Positions 62,405-64,000 of a stretch of DNA of 64,000 bases are shown here, piece by piece. The position numbers and the translations under genes were made by a program. The stretch's first letter is position 1. Every line of letters begins with the position of its first letter. Below the pieces are notes generated by a model. The model searched no databases and was not told the DNA's origin. It was given only the letters and a program-made list of their open reading frames with translations. Source of the stretch: Cytobacillus dafuensis (GTDB taxonomy: Bacteria > Bacillota > Bacilli > Bacillales > Cytobacillaceae); NCBI RefSeq assembly GCF_007995155.1, contig NZ_CP042593.1, positions 1,282,001 through 1,346,000 on the forward strand. Reading direction: 5' to 3'.

Positions 62405-62678
62405 TTTTTATCGCAGATTAACGGGCTGTAAGACCCCCACTTCAAGAAGTTGAGTTAATAATAAATTTCTAAGTAGGGGATCAACAGCCCGTAAAAGCCC
62501 GACGACGGACAGGATGTCCTAGTCAGGCGAAAGCCACAGGACGTGGCGTTTTGAGCGTGATTGGTGAAATAAGAATTTTCTTTGGGCTTCAGCCCTTAGA
62601 AAATTCAATCAGGCTCAGCGTGACTAACAATCAGTGGGGGATGAAGGAAAACCCCCACTGATTGAAGTTTCACTTTAT
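62405..62678 (+). repeat. modular palindromic element, copy D
   Basis: A 274-bp copy almost identical in its middle to copy A (25540-25806): GGACAGGATGTCC, GCCACAGGACGTGGC and the GAATTTTCT...AGAAAATTC hairpin. The left inner arm is partly decayed (AAGTAGGGG instead of AAGTGGGGG). It is flanked by TTTAT on both edges. Confidence 0.85.
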
Positions 62679-62699
62679 AAAACTACACCCATCCTATTT

Positions 62700-63596
62700 T
62701 TAGCGTTCAGTTAATCGCACAGCATAATGATCAATTAAACTATCTAATACTTCATCTAAATTTGAAAAAGAAAAACCTAGTCTCTCAGCTTTGTTCGTGT
62801 TTATTGCCCATGAGCCATCCAATGAATAAGGAGAGGCATTCTCTTTTGTTAAAATGTCTGTAATATTTGCCTTTTTACCTGTAAGTGCTTCAATTTTTTC
62901 GACGAGCTCTTGCAACGAAATATCCATTTGACAGCCTGGATTAATCGGACCGGTGAAGGTGGAGAAGCCTATTTCGTTTAAAAAGCTAGCAGCTTCGTCT
63001 GAAAGGATAAAGCTGTATCTGGCTTCAGGATTTGAAATACCAATCACCTCATGATTGATGATTTTATCAATATGAAATCTTAGTCTATTCGTAAAGTCAT
63101 CTTCACCGATAACGATTGGAAAACGTATAGCAGCTACTTCTATATCATTCTGGTTAAATAGGACGGCCTCTGCGGCACGTTTCGCTTCCTGATACCCTTT
63201 ATATCCAACATATTTCTCTCTAGGTTTATATTCAAATAAAAATTGTAAAGGATTAAACTCTTCCTCCGTATGGTTCACACCAAAATCATATACAGCCTGT
63301 GTTGAAGTAAATATGTAGCGCTTAACCTTTCCTTTCAATGCATCTAAGACATATTTGGCTTCTAATGGGGATTGACAAGTTTGGTCATAGACAATATCCC
63401 ATTCTCCTTCAGCAAAAGCCTTTTCAATGGATTCCTTATCTTGCCTTTCAATGAATAAGCGTTTTACCGCTGACCCAAATGGATCAGGTGTTTTTCCTCT
63501 TGTCGCAATTGTTACCTCATTTCCGTTTCTTAAAAGCGTAGAAACTAATTTCTTACCGAAAAATTGAGTGCCGCCCAATACTAGTATTCTTTTCAA
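62700..63596 (-). CDS. NAD-dependent epimerase/dehydratase-like SDR protein
   Basis: A 298-residue extended SDR. Nucleotide-binding loop MKRILVLGGTQFFGKKLVSTL, with a GGTxFxG variant; active-site region FTSTQAVYDFG and YKGYQEAKRAAEAVLF, where the YxxxK motif is represented by YQEAK. Substrate unknown. TTG start with AGAGGAAAC upstream. It follows the truncated MFS gene in the same orientation 42 bases downstream and may be cotranscribed with it. Confidence 0.85.
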   Translation of the reverse strand: MKRILVLGGTQFFGKKLVSTLLRNGNEVTIATRGKTPDPFGSAVKRLFIERQDKESIEKAFAEGEWDIVYDQTCQSPLEAKYVLDALKGKVKRYIFTSTQAVYDFGVNHTEEEFNPLQFLFEYKPREKYVGYKGYQEAKRAAEAVLFNQNDIEVAAIRFPIVIGEDDFTNRLRFHIDKIINHEVIGISNPEARYSFILSDEAASFLNEIGFSTFTGPINPGCQMDISLQELVEKIEALTGKKANITDILTKENASPYSLDGSWAINTNKAERLGFSFSNLDEVLDSLIDHYAVRLTER

Positions 63597-63638
63597 ATAG
63601 TTTCCTCTTTTCTAAATGTTTTTGAATAGCTAGCCAAA

Positions 63639-64000
63639 TTACACAATATTCGAAGATACTTCTTTTTTATTGTTATTTTTTTCCTGTAAAACATATTGAT
63701 CTCTTCCTGCTAAAATTCCAGTTATCGTGTATAAAAATGTTACGACCAAAAGCATCATTAAAGGAAGTGTCCATGTGTGAAAAAGATCAAATAAATATCC
63801 CATTATGAAAGGACCAACTGCTGCCAATATGTAGCCAACCGATTGTGCCATCCCGGATAGATTTGCAACTTGCTCCGCATTTGCAGCACGCAGACCAATG
63901 AGCGTTAATCCATGACTGATTGCAGCTCCAAGTGCCATGCCAATTAAAATAATGCAAATCATAGTCAACATTTTATTTTGACTAATCAGCAAGCCCAATA
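63639..64000 (-). CDS. MFS transporter, C-terminal part, truncated by the window edge
   Basis: The last 119 or so codons of a major-facilitator permease, probably of the CynX/NimT group judging from the segment NLSGMAQSVGYILAAVGPFI. About four helices are visible (MLTMICIILIGMALGAAISH..., GYILAAVGPFIMGYLFDL, LPLMMLLVVTFLYTITGIL). The frame is open to the edge, so the N-terminus lies outside. Substrate unknown. Confidence 0.75.
   Translation of the reverse strand, partial: LGLLISQNKMLTMICIILIGMALGAAISHGLTLIGLRAANAEQVANLSGMAQSVGYILAAVGPFIMGYLFDLFHTWTLPLMMLLVVTFLYTITGILAGRDQYVLQEKNNNKKEVSSNIV

Noticed and set aside
25540..62678. CRISPR array
   Set aside because: The repeats are dispersed over 37 kb, about 270 bp long and palindromic; no short regular repeat-spacer pattern and no cas genes.
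1..64000. tRNA, rRNA or prophage genes
   Set aside because: No CCA-ended cloverleaf, rRNA core sequence, integrase, or phage structural gene was recognised on either strand.

Overview
The window looks like a chromosomal segment of a low-GC, endospore-forming Bacillaceae bacterium (Bacillus, Neobacillus or Peribacillus type). Supporting evidence is a tricistronic GerA-type spore germinant receptor operon, a bacillopeptidase F-like protease, MsmX-, SstT- and BrnQ-like genes, strong AGGAGG ribosome binding sites, frequent TTG and GTG starts, and many U-tailed intrinsic terminators. I see no rRNA, tRNA, phage module, CRISPR array or intact transposase. All assignments come from reading motifs by eye; no database search was run.

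Layout. 0-4 kb: an RpiR-type regulator, convergent with a class V PLP enzyme and a dicarboxylate/amino acid symporter. 4-9.6 kb: small hypothetical genes, a membrane-anchored lysozyme-like protein and a patch of decayed fragments (HAD phosphatase tail, MATE gene tip, a frameshifted small gene, collapsed repeat). 9.6-17 kb: a secreted GH84 N-acetylglucosaminidase, a truncated dockerin tail, and a 1383-residue subtilase ending in a dockerin. 17-23 kb: a MATE exporter and the germinant receptor operon. 23-27.6 kb: ECF sigma/PadR/SEDS-like operon, then a convergent second ECF sigma with a DUF4179-type membrane partner. 28-31.7 kb: SstT, a lipoprotein and a YgjP-like metallopeptidase. 31.7-35.5 kb: a TPP-riboswitch operon on the minus strand coding for a thiamine-precursor ABC transporter, a thiamine-binding protein and a TatD-like hydrolase. 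35.8-43 kb: small VOC/DUF1801 proteins, a two-component system divergent from a small secreted protein, a YceG-like/trypsin fusion, a DUF2262 protein and a DoxX protein. 43-48 kb: IS remnant and bacillopeptidase F. 49-55.5 kb: GalT-like, NagA, MsmX, a sensor kinase and a PucR-type regulator. 56-64 kb: a TIMP/NTR-like membrane protein, DoxX, HemY, AraC/GyrI regulator, BrnQ, an SDR epimerase and a truncated MFS permease.

The most unusual content is between genes. Four copies (about 266-276 bp) of a modular palindromic element share both ends but carry exchangeable hairpin cassettes. A fifth copy has collapsed to its two ends by an apparent recombination at a shared CCCCCACT motif. The cassettes display CAGGAUG/CAGGACG in hairpin loops, resembling the CsrA-binding loops of CsrB RNAs, but the architecture (a palindrome at each end, TTTAT at both edges) also fits a non-autonomous IS200/IS605-type element. 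Other oddities are short displaced copies of gene ends, a family of REP-like GGGACGGTTC repeats, and two genes whose best-placed start codons are AUA and AUU.
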